DNA from: Lentisalinibacter salinarum
GTDB lineage: Bacteria; Pseudomonadota; Gammaproteobacteria; Steroidobacterales; Woeseiaceae
DNA length: 64,000 bases
Assembly (NCBI RefSeq): GCF_040706555.1
Contig: NZ_JAPDRH010000002.1
Coordinates: 248,001 to 312,000 of the forward strand
Reading direction: 5' to 3'
Shown here piece by piece: positions 27,114 to 35,382 of the stretch (the stretch's first letter is position 1; the number at the start of each line of letters is the position of its first letter). The position numbers and the translations under genes are program-made. The notes under the pieces were generated by a model that worked only from the letters and a program-made list of their open reading frames with translations, made no database searches and had not been told where the DNA came from.

Positions 27114-27446
27114 TCAGGTCAGATCGACGACCTTCGCCCCTTTGGCGGCGCGAGCGACAGCCTGGATACCGTTGTCGCGGCTCGACTCCGACTCGTAGTT
27201 CTGGCTGGTGCCGATGACCTGGTGGTTCTTCGCCTTCATATTGAAGCGGAACTTGCCCGTGGGAGTCGTGTTCTTGACGAAGCAATTGGCGTCGCCACAG
27301 TTCTTCTGCACGGACTCGGCGCCGTTCATGGCGCTCGACTTCGACTTGTAACCCTCGCTCGCGAGCAGATTCTCACCATTGCCCGCCACCAGACGGAAAC
27401 GATACTCGCCCTTCTTGTCCTTGTAGATTTCGAATTTCCCAGCCAT
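27114..27446 (-). CDS. DUF1508 / YegP-family protein
   Basis: A 110-residue protein made of two tandem DUF1508 repeats: residues 4-50 (FEIYKDKKGEYRFRLVAGNGENLLASEGYKSKSSAMNGAESVQKN) and 56-105 (FVKNTTPTGKFRFNMKAKNHQVIGTSQNYESESSRDNGIQAVAR). Length and repeat layout equal those of E. coli YegP (110 residues), whose function is not established. A GAAGGAA lies before the ATG and a strong intrinsic terminator after the gene, so it appears to be a monocistronic unit. Confidence 0.93.
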   Translation of the reverse strand: MAGKFEIYKDKKGEYRFRLVAGNGENLLASEGYKSKSSAMNGAESVQKNCGDANCFVKNTTPTGKFRFNMKAKNHQVIGTSQNYESESSRDNGIQAVARAAKGAKVVDLT

Positions 27447-27529
27447 TGCCTGTTCCTTCTCCGATGATAGTTGTCCGTGCGCACGAATATACCATCAATT
27501 CGGCGGCTGTCGGATGGATGGCCGCGGGA

Positions 27530-29356
27530 TCAGCCGGCTTTCTGCCGGACGGCTGTCTCTGTGGCGCCGAACTCGCCGCCCTCGCAATAGCGGCGCGACC
27601 ACGCGATGGCGGAACGGCAGAACGCGCTGCCGGCGACATCGATCTCGAAGACGGGGGCGTACTGGCGGAGCTTGTCCGCGCCGGCCGCGACGAGCCGGCC
27701 GGCGAATTCCGCATCGACCCCGACGCTGGCCGAGAAGCGCTCCACCAGCCGGGCCAGAGCGACGTCCTGGGTCTCGTGGTCGTCCATGCCGGCCACGTCG
27801 CAGAGTTCCTCGGCGAATATCGCGATGTCCCGCAGCCGGTCGGCCTCCGATGCCGGCTCCTCCGGCTCGTCGTTGGGCAGCCCGCGGATCACGTCGATGA
27901 TGGCATCCGGGAGCTTCCACACGCGGGCCACGGCGGCGCCGAGATCCTCGTAGCTCACGCCGAGCACGCCGCGGGACGCGGCCATCTTGGATAACTCGCG
28001 GGTCACCATGAGACGGCGGATCTCGCCATGCTCCTCGGGAAAATAGTAGATGACCAGGTTCTCGCCGAGGTTGCGGAACAGGCCGTAGATGAACGCCTCC
28101 TCCGCACCGGGGAGCCCCCTGCGCCGCGCCAGGTGGCGGGCCATGAGCCCGCACATGAACGAGCGGGTGGTGGCGTCCTTCAGCTCCGGGCTGCCCTGCA
28201 TGCGGCCGAAGAAGGTGAGGCTGTTGGCAATCATGCGCACCTTCTCGAAGCCGAGCAGCATTACCGCGTGGGAGATGCTGGTGACCTCGTTGGCGATGTG
28301 GCCGTAGAAGGCGGAGTTGACCAGTTTCAGGAGCTTGCTGGTCAGCGCGTAGTCGCGCAGGATCACGTTCGCGAGCTTCTCCGCCGGCGCGTCGCTGCCG
28401 CTGGCCGTGAGCCGGTTGATATCCACCAGGGTGCGCGAGATGGTCGGGAAGTCCTGCTTGCGCTGCATGCGCCGCAGCAGGAATTCCACCGTGCTGTGAG
28501 ACTGGGACTGCGCCTGTTCGCCGAGGCCCGACTCCTGCAGGAACAGCCGGAACGCCTCGCGCATGGCACCGGCGTCCCGGTAGCGGGCGGCCGGGTCTTT
28601 CTCCAGCGCCCCTTTCAGAAAGGCGGCGAAGAGTTCCCCGGCGGGCCAGCCCTGCAACGGCGCCATGTCCACGGACCTCTCGCAGAGCTGGTGGATGATG
28701 GCGGGCGCGGAATCGCCGTGCATCGCCGGGCGGCCGGCGACGAGTTCGTAGAAGGTGCTGCCCAGGGCGAAAACGTCGGTCGCGGGTCCCAGCTCGCCGC
28801 CGCGGAAATGCTCCGGCGCCATGTAGCGCAGGGTGCCGGTGGCCGTGTCCTTGCTGCGCCTGACCCGGCCAACCACCTGGGACAAGCCGAAGTCCATGAT
28901 GCGGGGGCGCTCGTCCTTGTCCAGCAGCACGTTGCGGGGATTGAGGTCGAGATGGATCACATCCTCCTCGTGGGCCGCCGCAACGCCGTCCAGGATGGGG
29001 CCGATCAACGCGCACACGCGTTCCAGCGGCAGGGCGCCGTGCTGGCTCAGGATGTGGCGCAGCGTCTTGCCCTGCACGTACTCGAAGACGAGGTACGGCA
29101 GTCCCTTGTACTCGCCGGCGTCGTAGATGAAGACGATGTTGGGATGGCGCAGCCGGCTCGCGATGCGCCCCTCCAGCGGGGTGCGGCCATCCTCGTCCAC
29201 GGCTGCGAGCTCCGGGTTGCTGGCATTCAGCAGCTTGACCGCGACCAGCCGCTCCAGCGACGGGTCGTGCGCCAGGTACACCGAGCCCTGGGCGCCGCGA
29301 CCGAGGCGCTGCTTCACCTCGAATCGTCCAATGCGTTGTTGTTGCTGTTCTTCCAT
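27530..29356 (-). CDS. Serine/threonine protein kinase fused to an HDOD domain
   Basis: A 608-residue cytoplasmic fusion. Residues 11-280 are a Hanks-type kinase: glycine loop GRGAQGSVY (19-27), Lys41 in VAVK, catalytic loop HLDLNPRN (135-142), DFG 155-157 and APE in MAPEHF. The catalytic loop reads HLD...N instead of HRD...K, so it is a non-RD type and the usual loop lysine is Asn, which may lower activity. Residues 300-500 are an HDOD output domain (DFPTISRTLVDINRLTASGSDAPAEKLANVILRDYALTSKLLKLVNSAFYG...), with a C-terminal region of unknown fold. No transmembrane segment is seen. It is divergent from a diguanylate cyclase gene; HDOD proteins often act in c-di-GMP and phosphorelay networks. 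Confidence 0.92.
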   Translation of the reverse strand: MEEQQQQRIGRFEVKQRLGRGAQGSVYLAHDPSLERLVAVKLLNASNPELAAVDEDGRTPLEGRIASRLRHPNIVFIYDAGEYKGLPYLVFEYVQGKTLRHILSQHGALPLERVCALIGPILDGVAAAHEEDVIHLDLNPRNVLLDKDERPRIMDFGLSQVVGRVRRSKDTATGTLRYMAPEHFRGGELGPATDVFALGSTFYELVAGRPAMHGDSAPAIIHQLCERSVDMAPLQGWPAGELFAAFLKGALEKDPAARYRDAGAMREAFRLFLQESGLGEQAQSQSHSTVEFLLRRMQRKQDFPTISRTLVDINRLTASGSDAPAEKLANVILRDYALTSKLLKLVNSAFYGHIANEVTSISHAVMLLGFEKVRMIANSLTFFGRMQGSPELKDATTRSFMCGLMARHLARRRGLPGAEEAFIYGLFRNLGENLVIYYFPEEHGEIRRLMVTRELSKMAASRGVLGVSYEDLGAAVARVWKLPDAIIDVIRGLPNDEPEEPASEADRLRDIAIFAEELCDVAGMDDHETQDVALARLVERFSASVGVDAEFAGRLVAAGADKLRQYAPVFEIDVAGSAFCRSAIAWSRRYCEGGEFGATETAVRQKAG

Positions 29357-29574
29357 GCTGCCCCGGCTGCTGATCCCCGACGGTATGACCCGGCCTTCAT
29401 CGCCTCCCAGAGAATCTTAGCGGCCGCTCAGTTCCCGACCTGAGAAGTGAGTCGCGAAACCGTGATCCAGTTCCGCGGCGGCGGGCCGCCGCGCTTATGT
29501 GCCGCGGATCACACTGCCGTCGCGCCCGATTATGTAGGGTGGCCGCAACGACCAAGACGGAGAACCCGCGAGTG

Positions 29575-30510
29575 ATGCCGACATCCACCGATGCCAGCGG
29601 CGAGACGACGCGCCTGCAGCTGTTCCATTCCCTGCGGATGCTCGACGCGCCCGAGGACGAGCGCTTCGAGCGGGCGACCCGGCTGGCAAAACGCCTGTTC
29701 GGTACGCCGGTAGCGCGGGTGCGCCTCGACGGCGAGCGTACGAACATCGACGGCGCGCCGGCGGCGCCGGACCCTGCGGCCACGCTGGCGGCCGACGACG
29801 TCTTCGTCGTCCACGACACGGCGGCGGATCCCCGCTATGCGGATCACCCGCTGCTCGCCGACGGCACCGGCTTCCGCTTCTACGCCGGCTATCCGCTGTC
29901 AGCGCCGGGCGGCTCCCGGGTGGGCACCTTCTTCACCGTGGACACGGTGCCGCGTCTGTTCTCCGTGGAGGACATGGAGATGCTGTGCGAACTCGGCGAG
30001 ATGGTGGAGGCGGAGCTCGAGAACATGACCCTGGCGGTCACGGACGAGCTCACACGGCTGGCCAACCGGCGCGGCTTCCTGCGCACGGCGGAGCGCCTGA
30101 TGCGCCTGTGCGCCAACCACGACAAGCCGGCAGCGCTGCTGGTCATCGACCTGGACGGTCTGAAGGAGATCAACGACGCCCGCGGCCACGAGCAGGGCGA
30201 CCGCGCCATCCGCACGTTCGCCCGGCTGCTGTTGAAATCGTTCCGCCACTCCGACGTGGTGGCACGGCTGGGCGGCGACGAGTTCTGCGTATTCGCGGCG
30301 GACATCGGCGCCGCAGACCTCGCCGCCCCGCTGGAGCGGCTGGCCCGGCGGGTGACGGACTGCAACGCGGAAGCCGGGCAGGACTATCGGCTGGCCTACA
30401 GCGTCGGGCGCGTCCTGTTCGACCCGGACCGCCACGGCGATCTCGACAGCATGCTGCGCGAGGCCGATGCCCTCATGTACGCGCAGAAGCGGAGCAAGCG
30501 CTCGCCATGA
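29575..30510 (+). CDS. GAF-GGDEF diguanylate cyclase
   Basis: A 311-residue cytoplasmic enzyme predicted to make c-di-GMP from two GTP. Residues 10-155 form a GAF domain (LRMLDAPEDERFERATRLAKRLFGTPVARVRLD... in which PEDERF is the typical entry), and residues 165-305 a GGDEF domain with the intact active-site motif at 233-237 (ARLGGDEFCVF). An inhibitory I-site RxxD is present five residues before it (RHSD). The ATG at 29575 follows GGAGA; an adjoining GTG could serve as well, and an ATG further upstream gives an implausible Arg-rich leader. Its 3' end overlaps the convergent N-formylglutamate amidohydrolase gene by 38 bp. The GAF ligand is unknown. Confidence 0.92.
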   Translation: MPTSTDASGETTRLQLFHSLRMLDAPEDERFERATRLAKRLFGTPVARVRLDGERTNIDGAPAAPDPAATLAADDVFVVHDTAADPRYADHPLLADGTGFRFYAGYPLSAPGGSRVGTFFTVDTVPRLFSVEDMEMLCELGEMVEAELENMTLAVTDELTRLANRRGFLRTAERLMRLCANHDKPAALLVIDLDGLKEINDARGHEQGDRAIRTFARLLLKSFRHSDVVARLGGDEFCVFAADIGAADLAAPLERLARRVTDCNAEAGQDYRLAYSVGRVLFDPDRHGDLDSMLREADALMYAQKRSKRSP

Positions 30511-31207
30511 CGGCCTCCAGGCTGTCGCCCAGCAGCCGCTTCAGCCGTCCCCAGCGGGGATCGCCCCCGCTCGCGATGTCCTGACAGACCTCCAGTTCGA
30601 TGCCGACGTAGCGCCCGGCGGGGAAACGCCGGCGCAGCCAGGTCACCAGGCCGTCAGCAATGCCCCGGTAGGGGTAGTTTCGCCGCACGCGCAGGCCGGG
30701 CTCGGTCTGCAACAGCGACTGCCAGCGTCGACAGAACGCCCTCTCGCGCTCGCGGCCCGGATCGTAGAGCAGGCCCACGTCCGCATTCCTCTCCTGCCCG
30801 TCCAGCACGCGGGCGAAGCTGTGCACGGAGACGTGCAACACCGTCTGCCCCGCCTCGATGCCGCGTGCGATGTCGGCCTCGACCGCCTCGCGGTAGGGTC
30901 GGTAGTAGCACTCGAGCAGGCGTGCCCTCTCGGCGGCCGGCAGGGCGCGGCTGAATTCGGAGTAGAGCCCCGGGTGACCGGGCGAGCGGTTGCAGTCGAT
31001 CAGCAGCCGGGTCACCCGTGCGCGGTGCGGCCGCACGCCGGTGCGGCGTGCGAGATAGGTGGTCAGCTCCGCGCTGCCCAGATCCACAGCGCGGTGGCTC
31101 GACAGCAGCTCGTCGGCCCCGCGGAAGAGCTCCGCATGGCGGGCCGGCACCGCGGCGGTGCCGTGCTCGCTGGTCAGGACGAGGCGGGTCTCAGGGCACG
31201 AAGCCAT
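30473..31207 (-). CDS. N-formylglutamate amidohydrolase-family hydrolase
   Basis: A 244-residue metal-dependent hydrolase of the N-formylglutamate amidohydrolase family: LVLTSEHGTAAVP near the N-terminus, RLLIDCNRSPGHP, VSVHSFARVLDG and YVGIELEVCQD blocks. The classical enzyme (HutG type) releases formate from N-formylglutamate in histidine catabolism, but no hut genes are near. It is the last gene of the overlapping C39 peptidase/ATP-grasp/GCS2 operon and its start overlaps the GCS2-like gene by 17 bp, so it more likely acts on the amide made there. Genomic clusters of this composition were noted in published surveys of amidoligases. Confidence 0.88.
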   Translation of the reverse strand: MASCPETRLVLTSEHGTAAVPARHAELFRGADELLSSHRAVDLGSAELTTYLARRTGVRPHRARVTRLLIDCNRSPGHPGLYSEFSRALPAAERARLLECYYRPYREAVEADIARGIEAGQTVLHVSVHSFARVLDGQERNADVGLLYDPGRERERAFCRRWQSLLQTEPGLRVRRNYPYRGIADGLVTWLRRRFPAGRYVGIELEVCQDIASGGDPRWGRLKRLLGDSLEAVMASACSASART

Positions 31208-32432
31208 GGCCGGCGTCGAGGCAGTCGGCGAGCTGGCGATAGACCTCCCGCAGGTCGTTGCGGCCCGGCTCGGGCGGCAGCGCCCGGCGAATGCGGCTTG
31301 CCAGCGTGCCGTGGCGGAGATACAGCTCGAGCGGCTCCTCGGATGCGGGCAGCAGCCAGCCCCGCGCGCTCAGGTCCTCGGCCAGCCGCCCCCACAGGTG
31401 GCTCACGGTCTCCGAGCTGCCGTCGTAGCCGAAGCAGCGCAGGAAACGGGAGTCCGTGATCTCGAGGGACTCGGCCCGCTCTTCGGTGAGCGCCAGCAAT
31501 CGCACCAGGTCGTCCTGGGGCCAGGCCGCGATCGTCGCCAGCGGCGCCCAGGTCTCCTCCACCAGCGCGCGGATCACGCCCGCCGCGAGATCCGCAATCG
31601 CGAGGTCGGCCGCCGGGCACTCCTGACTGTCGATGACGCGGATCTCGATGGCCATACGGTCGAAACGGGCGATGGCGCCGCGGGCGTTCACCCACTCGTG
31701 GCGCAGCACGCCGTCCGGATCGAGCGGCGCGAGGTCGCCGTAGGTCCGCTCCAGTATGCGCTCGTGGTAATCGTCCATGCCCGCAATCGGCTCCGGCACC
31801 ACCTGGCCGGTCACCGAGGGCACCCGGGCGCAGTTGCTGCGATAGACGCGCATCCGGTTGTCCCGGCGCTCGGTGACGAAACCGTCGATGACAGGCGAAC
31901 TGGCCGCGATGCCGGGCAGGAGCGGCAGCACCAGCCGCACCCCTGCATGCAGCGCCGCGAATTCCCGGTCGCCGCGAAACGGCAGGTTGATCTGCATGCT
32001 CTGCAGGTTGCCCCAGCCGTGGCCGCGGCAGTCGAAGATGCGGTCGAACGCCTGGTAGATGTCGCGCTGACCGTGGGGCCACAGACGGATGTCGGTGGCG
32101 GGCTCCAGCCAGGGGTGCATGGCCCCCGGCAGCAGACGCAGCCCGCGGCCGGCCAGTATCTCGCCGGCGCGGGCGACGTTCGCCTGGAAGTGGCCGGCCA
32201 CGCCGTCCAAGGAGGGCACCGGGCCGTTGGTCTTGAACTCCACCACGTGCATGGCGAGTTCGTTGTTCCAGGCGATGGCACCGTTGTCGTACTCGTCCGT
32301 GAGCTCGCCCGCGGCCTCGGTGAGCAGCCAGTCGCAGGCCGGCGCCGGGTCCAGGCTGGCCGCATCCACGATCATGTATTCGATCTCGATGCCGTAGCCC
32401 TCGAACAGGCCCAGCGTGTCCCGGTCAGCCAT
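31191..32432 (-). CDS. GCS2-like carboxylate-amine ligase
   Basis: A 413-residue ligase of the glutamate-cysteine ligase type 2 group. The E-x-E metal/ATP strand is in LGLFEGYGIEIEYMIVD (about residues 7-23), with ELAMHVVEFKTNGP, HGQRDIYQAFDRIFDCRGHGWGNLQSMQINLPF and RFDRMAIEIRVIDSQECPAADLAIADLAAG further along. Canonical GCS2 enzymes form gamma-glutamyl-cysteine with ATP, but this subgroup is usually annotated as carboxylate-amine ligase of unknown substrate. It sits between an ATP-grasp ligase (8-bp overlap) and an amidohydrolase (17-bp overlap), suggesting two successive ligations. Confidence 0.87.
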   Translation of the reverse strand: MADRDTLGLFEGYGIEIEYMIVDAASLDPAPACDWLLTEAAGELTDEYDNGAIAWNNELAMHVVEFKTNGPVPSLDGVAGHFQANVARAGEILAGRGLRLLPGAMHPWLEPATDIRLWPHGQRDIYQAFDRIFDCRGHGWGNLQSMQINLPFRGDREFAALHAGVRLVLPLLPGIAASSPVIDGFVTERRDNRMRVYRSNCARVPSVTGQVVPEPIAGMDDYHERILERTYGDLAPLDPDGVLRHEWVNARGAIARFDRMAIEIRVIDSQECPAADLAIADLAAGVIRALVEETWAPLATIAAWPQDDLVRLLALTEERAESLEITDSRFLRCFGYDGSSETVSHLWGRLAEDLSARGWLLPASEEPLELYLRHGTLASRIRRALPPEPGRNDLREVYRQLADCLDAGHGFVP

Positions 32433-33897
32433 TGGCGCGGCCCCGCTTGCGGGCTTCCACCCGCGCCAGGAAGACGGCCATGATGCGGTCGTAGAGCTGA
32501 TCGCCGAGCACGGCGTCCTCGACCCCGCCGTCGAGGCTCGGGTTGTCGTTCACCTCGATCACGTAGCAGCGCTTCCCGGTCTGCTTCACGTCCACGCCGT
32601 ACAGGCCGTTGCCGATGGCGTTGGCCGCCCTGAGCGCGCTGTCGGTGACCTCGGCGGGCACGTCGTCGACGGGCATCGTATCCCAGCGCCCCGAACTCAC
32701 CCGCCCGGTGTCCGAACGCTGGTAGATCTGCCAGTGCCGCTCCACCATGTAGTAGCGGCACGCGAACAGGGGCTGGCGATCCAGCACGCCGATCCGCCAG
32801 TCGAAGTCCGTCGGCAGGAAGGCCTGGGCCACGACCAGGTCGGACTTCTCGAACATGGCCTTCAGCGCGGCGTCCAGCTCCGCCGGATCGTCAGCCCGGG
32901 TGACGCCGGCCGAGAAACTGGAGTCCGGCTGCTTCAGCACGCAGGGGAAGCCGAGGCCCTCGGCGATGACCGCCGCATTCTTGCGGCTGACGATCAGCGT
33001 CTTCGGCGTCGGCACGCCGAGCCGGCGCATCATCTCGGCGAGGTAGACCTTGTTCGTGCAGCGGATGATCGAGATGGGGTCGTCGATGACCACCAGCCCC
33101 TCCAGCTCCGCGCGCCGGGCGAAACGGTAGGTGTGATGGTTCACGCTGGTGGTCTCGCGGATGAACAGCGCGTCGAATTCCGCCAGGCGGCCGAAATCGT
33201 CCCTCCCGATCAGCTCCACGTTGAATCCGGCTCGGCGGGCGGCGCGTGTGATGCGGCGCAGCCCCTGCGCATCGGACGGCGGCGACGCCTCGTCGGCGTT
33301 CACGAGCACGGCCAGGTCATAGCCGCCCGGAGTCTCGCGCCGGCGGCTCGGCCTGCGCCGGGCGAAGTGGGCCTCTATGGACACCAGCAGGAAGTCCCGG
33401 TGGGACTCCGGGATCTCGCCAACCGGTACCGCGCGCACGTTCTCCAGCAACCACTTGCCATCGCGGCGGCGGAACGAGGCCCGGATCAGCGGCGCCGGGA
33501 ACAGGTTGAACAGCGCCCTGGCCAGCCGCTCGTGGCGCCGCGCGATGTTGCGGCCGAAGTACACGCTGAGCGTGAACTCCTCCGACTCCAGCGTGTGCAG
33601 GCTGCGCTGGATGATCGCATCCAGATCGTCGCTCGCGAGACGCGGCAGCGTGCGCGTCTTCAGGTCCTGGATGGTCGCCACATCCGGCAGCGGACGTTGA
33701 CCGCGGGCCGTCGCCAGCAGCGAGACGTAGTAACCGTACTGCTGGTAGCGGTAGGAGGCGCAGAGGTTGAAGACGCGCAGGCCGCGGCCGCGGCTGAACT
33801 CCTCGGCCGTGAGATAGGTGAGTGCATCCACCACCCGGGCCCCGGCGATCTCCCCGGGCCAGTGCTCGCGGTCGTCGACGACGATCAGGTTGGTCAC
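32425..33897 (-). CDS. RimK-like ATP-grasp ligase with RLAN domain
   Basis: A 490-residue ligase. The N-terminal 150 residues (NLIVVDDREHWPGEIAGARVVDALTYL...FNLCASYRYQQYGYYVSLLATARGQRPLPDVATIQDL) match the RimK-like ATP-grasp N-terminal (RLAN) region. The C-terminal half is an ATP-grasp fold: DDPISIIRCTNKVYLAEMMRRLGVPTPKTLIVSR, GFPCVLKQPDSSFSAGVTRA, and the metal-binding GVDVKQTGKRCYVIEVNDNPSLDGG. RimK-type enzymes add amino acids, often glutamate, to a carboxylate of a protein or small molecule. The GTG start overlaps the TGA of the peptidase gene as GTGA. Substrate and product are unknown. Confidence 0.9.
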   Translation of the reverse strand: MTNLIVVDDREHWPGEIAGARVVDALTYLTAEEFSRGRGLRVFNLCASYRYQQYGYYVSLLATARGQRPLPDVATIQDLKTRTLPRLASDDLDAIIQRSLHTLESEEFTLSVYFGRNIARRHERLARALFNLFPAPLIRASFRRRDGKWLLENVRAVPVGEIPESHRDFLLVSIEAHFARRRPSRRRETPGGYDLAVLVNADEASPPSDAQGLRRITRAARRAGFNVELIGRDDFGRLAEFDALFIRETTSVNHHTYRFARRAELEGLVVIDDPISIIRCTNKVYLAEMMRRLGVPTPKTLIVSRKNAAVIAEGLGFPCVLKQPDSSFSAGVTRADDPAELDAALKAMFEKSDLVVAQAFLPTDFDWRIGVLDRQPLFACRYYMVERHWQIYQRSDTGRVSSGRWDTMPVDDVPAEVTDSALRAANAIGNGLYGVDVKQTGKRCYVIEVNDNPSLDGGVEDAVLGDQLYDRIMAVFLARVEARKRGRANG

Positions 33898-34607
33898 GGC
33901 CGCTCGCTCCGCGGACGGATGACCAGCAGGTTGGCGTCGTAGGTGGCGATGCCGAGAAACACGGCGCCGATCAGCCGGCGGATGTCCACCGGGTAATAGC
34001 CGTCCGCCGAGTAGGGGTTGGCCCGGTAGGGATCCGCCACCTTCACCTGGCGCGTGCGCCTGTCGTAACCCGAGAGCACCACGAAATGGCCGCAGGGCTC
34101 GCCGCGGATGTCGTCCGCAGCCATCGTGTCCGGGATCTCCCGGGCGCTGCGGTACAGGTAGGTGGCGCTGAGCCCGGTCATGATCGGCACCCCCTTCTTC
34201 AGGTAACGGCGGATCAGGCTGGTGGTGAGATCCTCGTAGCGCACTTTTCCGCCGAGTTCGAGGAAGCGCAGGTAGCCCGCCGTCGCGGCCTGCAGCCGGC
34301 CGTCGCGCTTGACTTCGCGCTGGCGCCGCAGCCGTTCGGAAAGCGCATCCGCACCGGCCGGGAACCAGGACGGATCGAACACGTGCAGGTTGTAGGTGAA
34401 GATGGTCACGTCATAGCCGCGGGCGAGCGCGTGATTGGCCAGGAACACGTCGAGGGTGCCACCGGCCGGCAGCATGCGTACCTCGGCCAGCAGACGATCG
34501 AGTCCGATGGGGTCGTCCCAGTACGCATAGACGGCGTGCAGGCAGGTAGGCCCGCAGGTCATGTCGTCCGGCTGGGGAACGATCTCGAGTTGGAGGTTGG
34601 TTGCCAA
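33894..34607 (-). CDS. C39-like cysteine peptidase
   Basis: A 237-residue papain-like peptidase of the C39-like type: catalytic Cys in PQPDDMTCGPTCLHAVYAYW, His in GEPCGHFVVLSGYDRRTRQVKVADPY and the following Asp. There is no signal peptide or transporter domain, so it appears cytoplasmic. Homologues start just before a (E)ILPQPDDTTCGPTC-like segment; the only start codon there is a TTG at 34607 without a clear ribosome-binding site, so the start is uncertain, and an internal ATG lies only just before the catalytic Cys. First gene of the operon with the ATP-grasp, GCS2-like and amidohydrolase genes; it may trim a peptide substrate or release the ligation product. Confidence 0.8.
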   Translation of the reverse strand: MATNLQLEIVPQPDDMTCGPTCLHAVYAYWDDPIGLDRLLAEVRMLPAGGTLDVFLANHALARGYDVTIFTYNLHVFDPSWFPAGADALSERLRRQREVKRDGRLQAATAGYLRFLELGGKVRYEDLTTSLIRRYLKKGVPIMTGLSATYLYRSAREIPDTMAADDIRGEPCGHFVVLSGYDRRTRQVKVADPYRANPYSADGYYPVDIRRLIGAVFLGIATYDANLLVIRPRSERP

Positions 34608-34686
34608 TGCGGCGAGTCGACCGGCCGCGGCGCGGCGCCGAGAGACGCTAGCATACGCCGAATACGGCGGCCGTAAAGAGCCCGGC

Positions 34687-35382
34687 TCAGCCTCTGCCCT
34701 GGTCCCGCTGGGTGCGGCCGAAGAACGCCTCCCGGGTTTCGTCGCTCGGGTTGCCGATGACCTCTCGGTCGGCGAGCAGCGCCATGCCCCGGCGCAGCGC
34801 CGCGCGCTCGCCGGCGCGCTCGAACCAGTGCCGCACATTCGGGAACTCGTCGATATCGATCTCGTGCAGCCAGCGCACGTCGATCCAGGGGTACACCGCC
34901 ATGTCCGCGATGGAATAGTCGCCGGCCAGCCACTCGCGCCCCTCCAGCCGCCGGTCGAGCACGCCGTAAAGACGCAGCGCCTCGTTGCGGTAGCGCTCGA
35001 TGGCATAGGGAATGCGCTCGGGGGCGTAACCGAGGAAGTGCCCGCACTGGCCGAGCATCGGCCCCAGGCTCGCCACCTGGAAATTCAGCCACTCGAGCAC
35101 CCGGTAGCGGGCAGCCGTCTCACGGGGCAGGAAGCGGCCGCTGCGCTCGGCCAGGTACTGCAGGATGGCCCCGGACTCGAACAGCGGGAACCCGCCCCCC
35201 GGTCCGTCCCGATCGACTATGGCGGGGATCTTGTTGTTGGGGCTGACGGCCAGGAACTCCGGCTCGAACTGCTCGCCCTTGAGGATGTCCACCGGCCGCA
35301 GTTCGTAGTCCAGCCCGCACTCCTCCAGCATGATCGCTACTTTCTTGCCGTTCGGCGTCGGCCAGTAATAGAACTCGATCAT
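34687..35382 (-). CDS. Glutathione S-transferase
   Basis: A 231-residue GST with the thioredoxin-like N-terminal domain (IEFYYWPTPNGKKVAIMLEECGLDYELRPVDILKGEQFEPEFLAVSPNNKIPAIVD, then the glutathione-binding FPLFESGAILQYLAE with the E-S pair) and a helical C-terminal domain including DYSIADMAVYPWIDV, the N-capping box of GSTs. The pattern is like the YfcG/YghU (Nu-class) type. It overlaps the upstream GST gene by 4 bp. As part of the hyu catabolic operon it may use glutathione in ring opening, isomerisation or disulfide chemistry of the substrate. Confidence 0.92.
   Translation of the reverse strand: MIEFYYWPTPNGKKVAIMLEECGLDYELRPVDILKGEQFEPEFLAVSPNNKIPAIVDRDGPGGGFPLFESGAILQYLAERSGRFLPRETAARYRVLEWLNFQVASLGPMLGQCGHFLGYAPERIPYAIERYRNEALRLYGVLDRRLEGREWLAGDYSIADMAVYPWIDVRWLHEIDIDEFPNVRHWFERAGERAALRRGMALLADREVIGNPSDETREAFFGRTQRDQGRG

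Noticed and set aside
27495..29015. 506-codon frame on the same strand as the kinase-HDOD gene
   Set aside because: Same region in another frame; translation is Arg/Gly/Pro-rich, while the kinase frame has all kinase motifs.
34608..35006. Upstream extension of the C39-like peptidase frame
   Set aside because: It overlaps the GST gene in another frame and is Ser/Arg/Cys-rich without similarity to the family.
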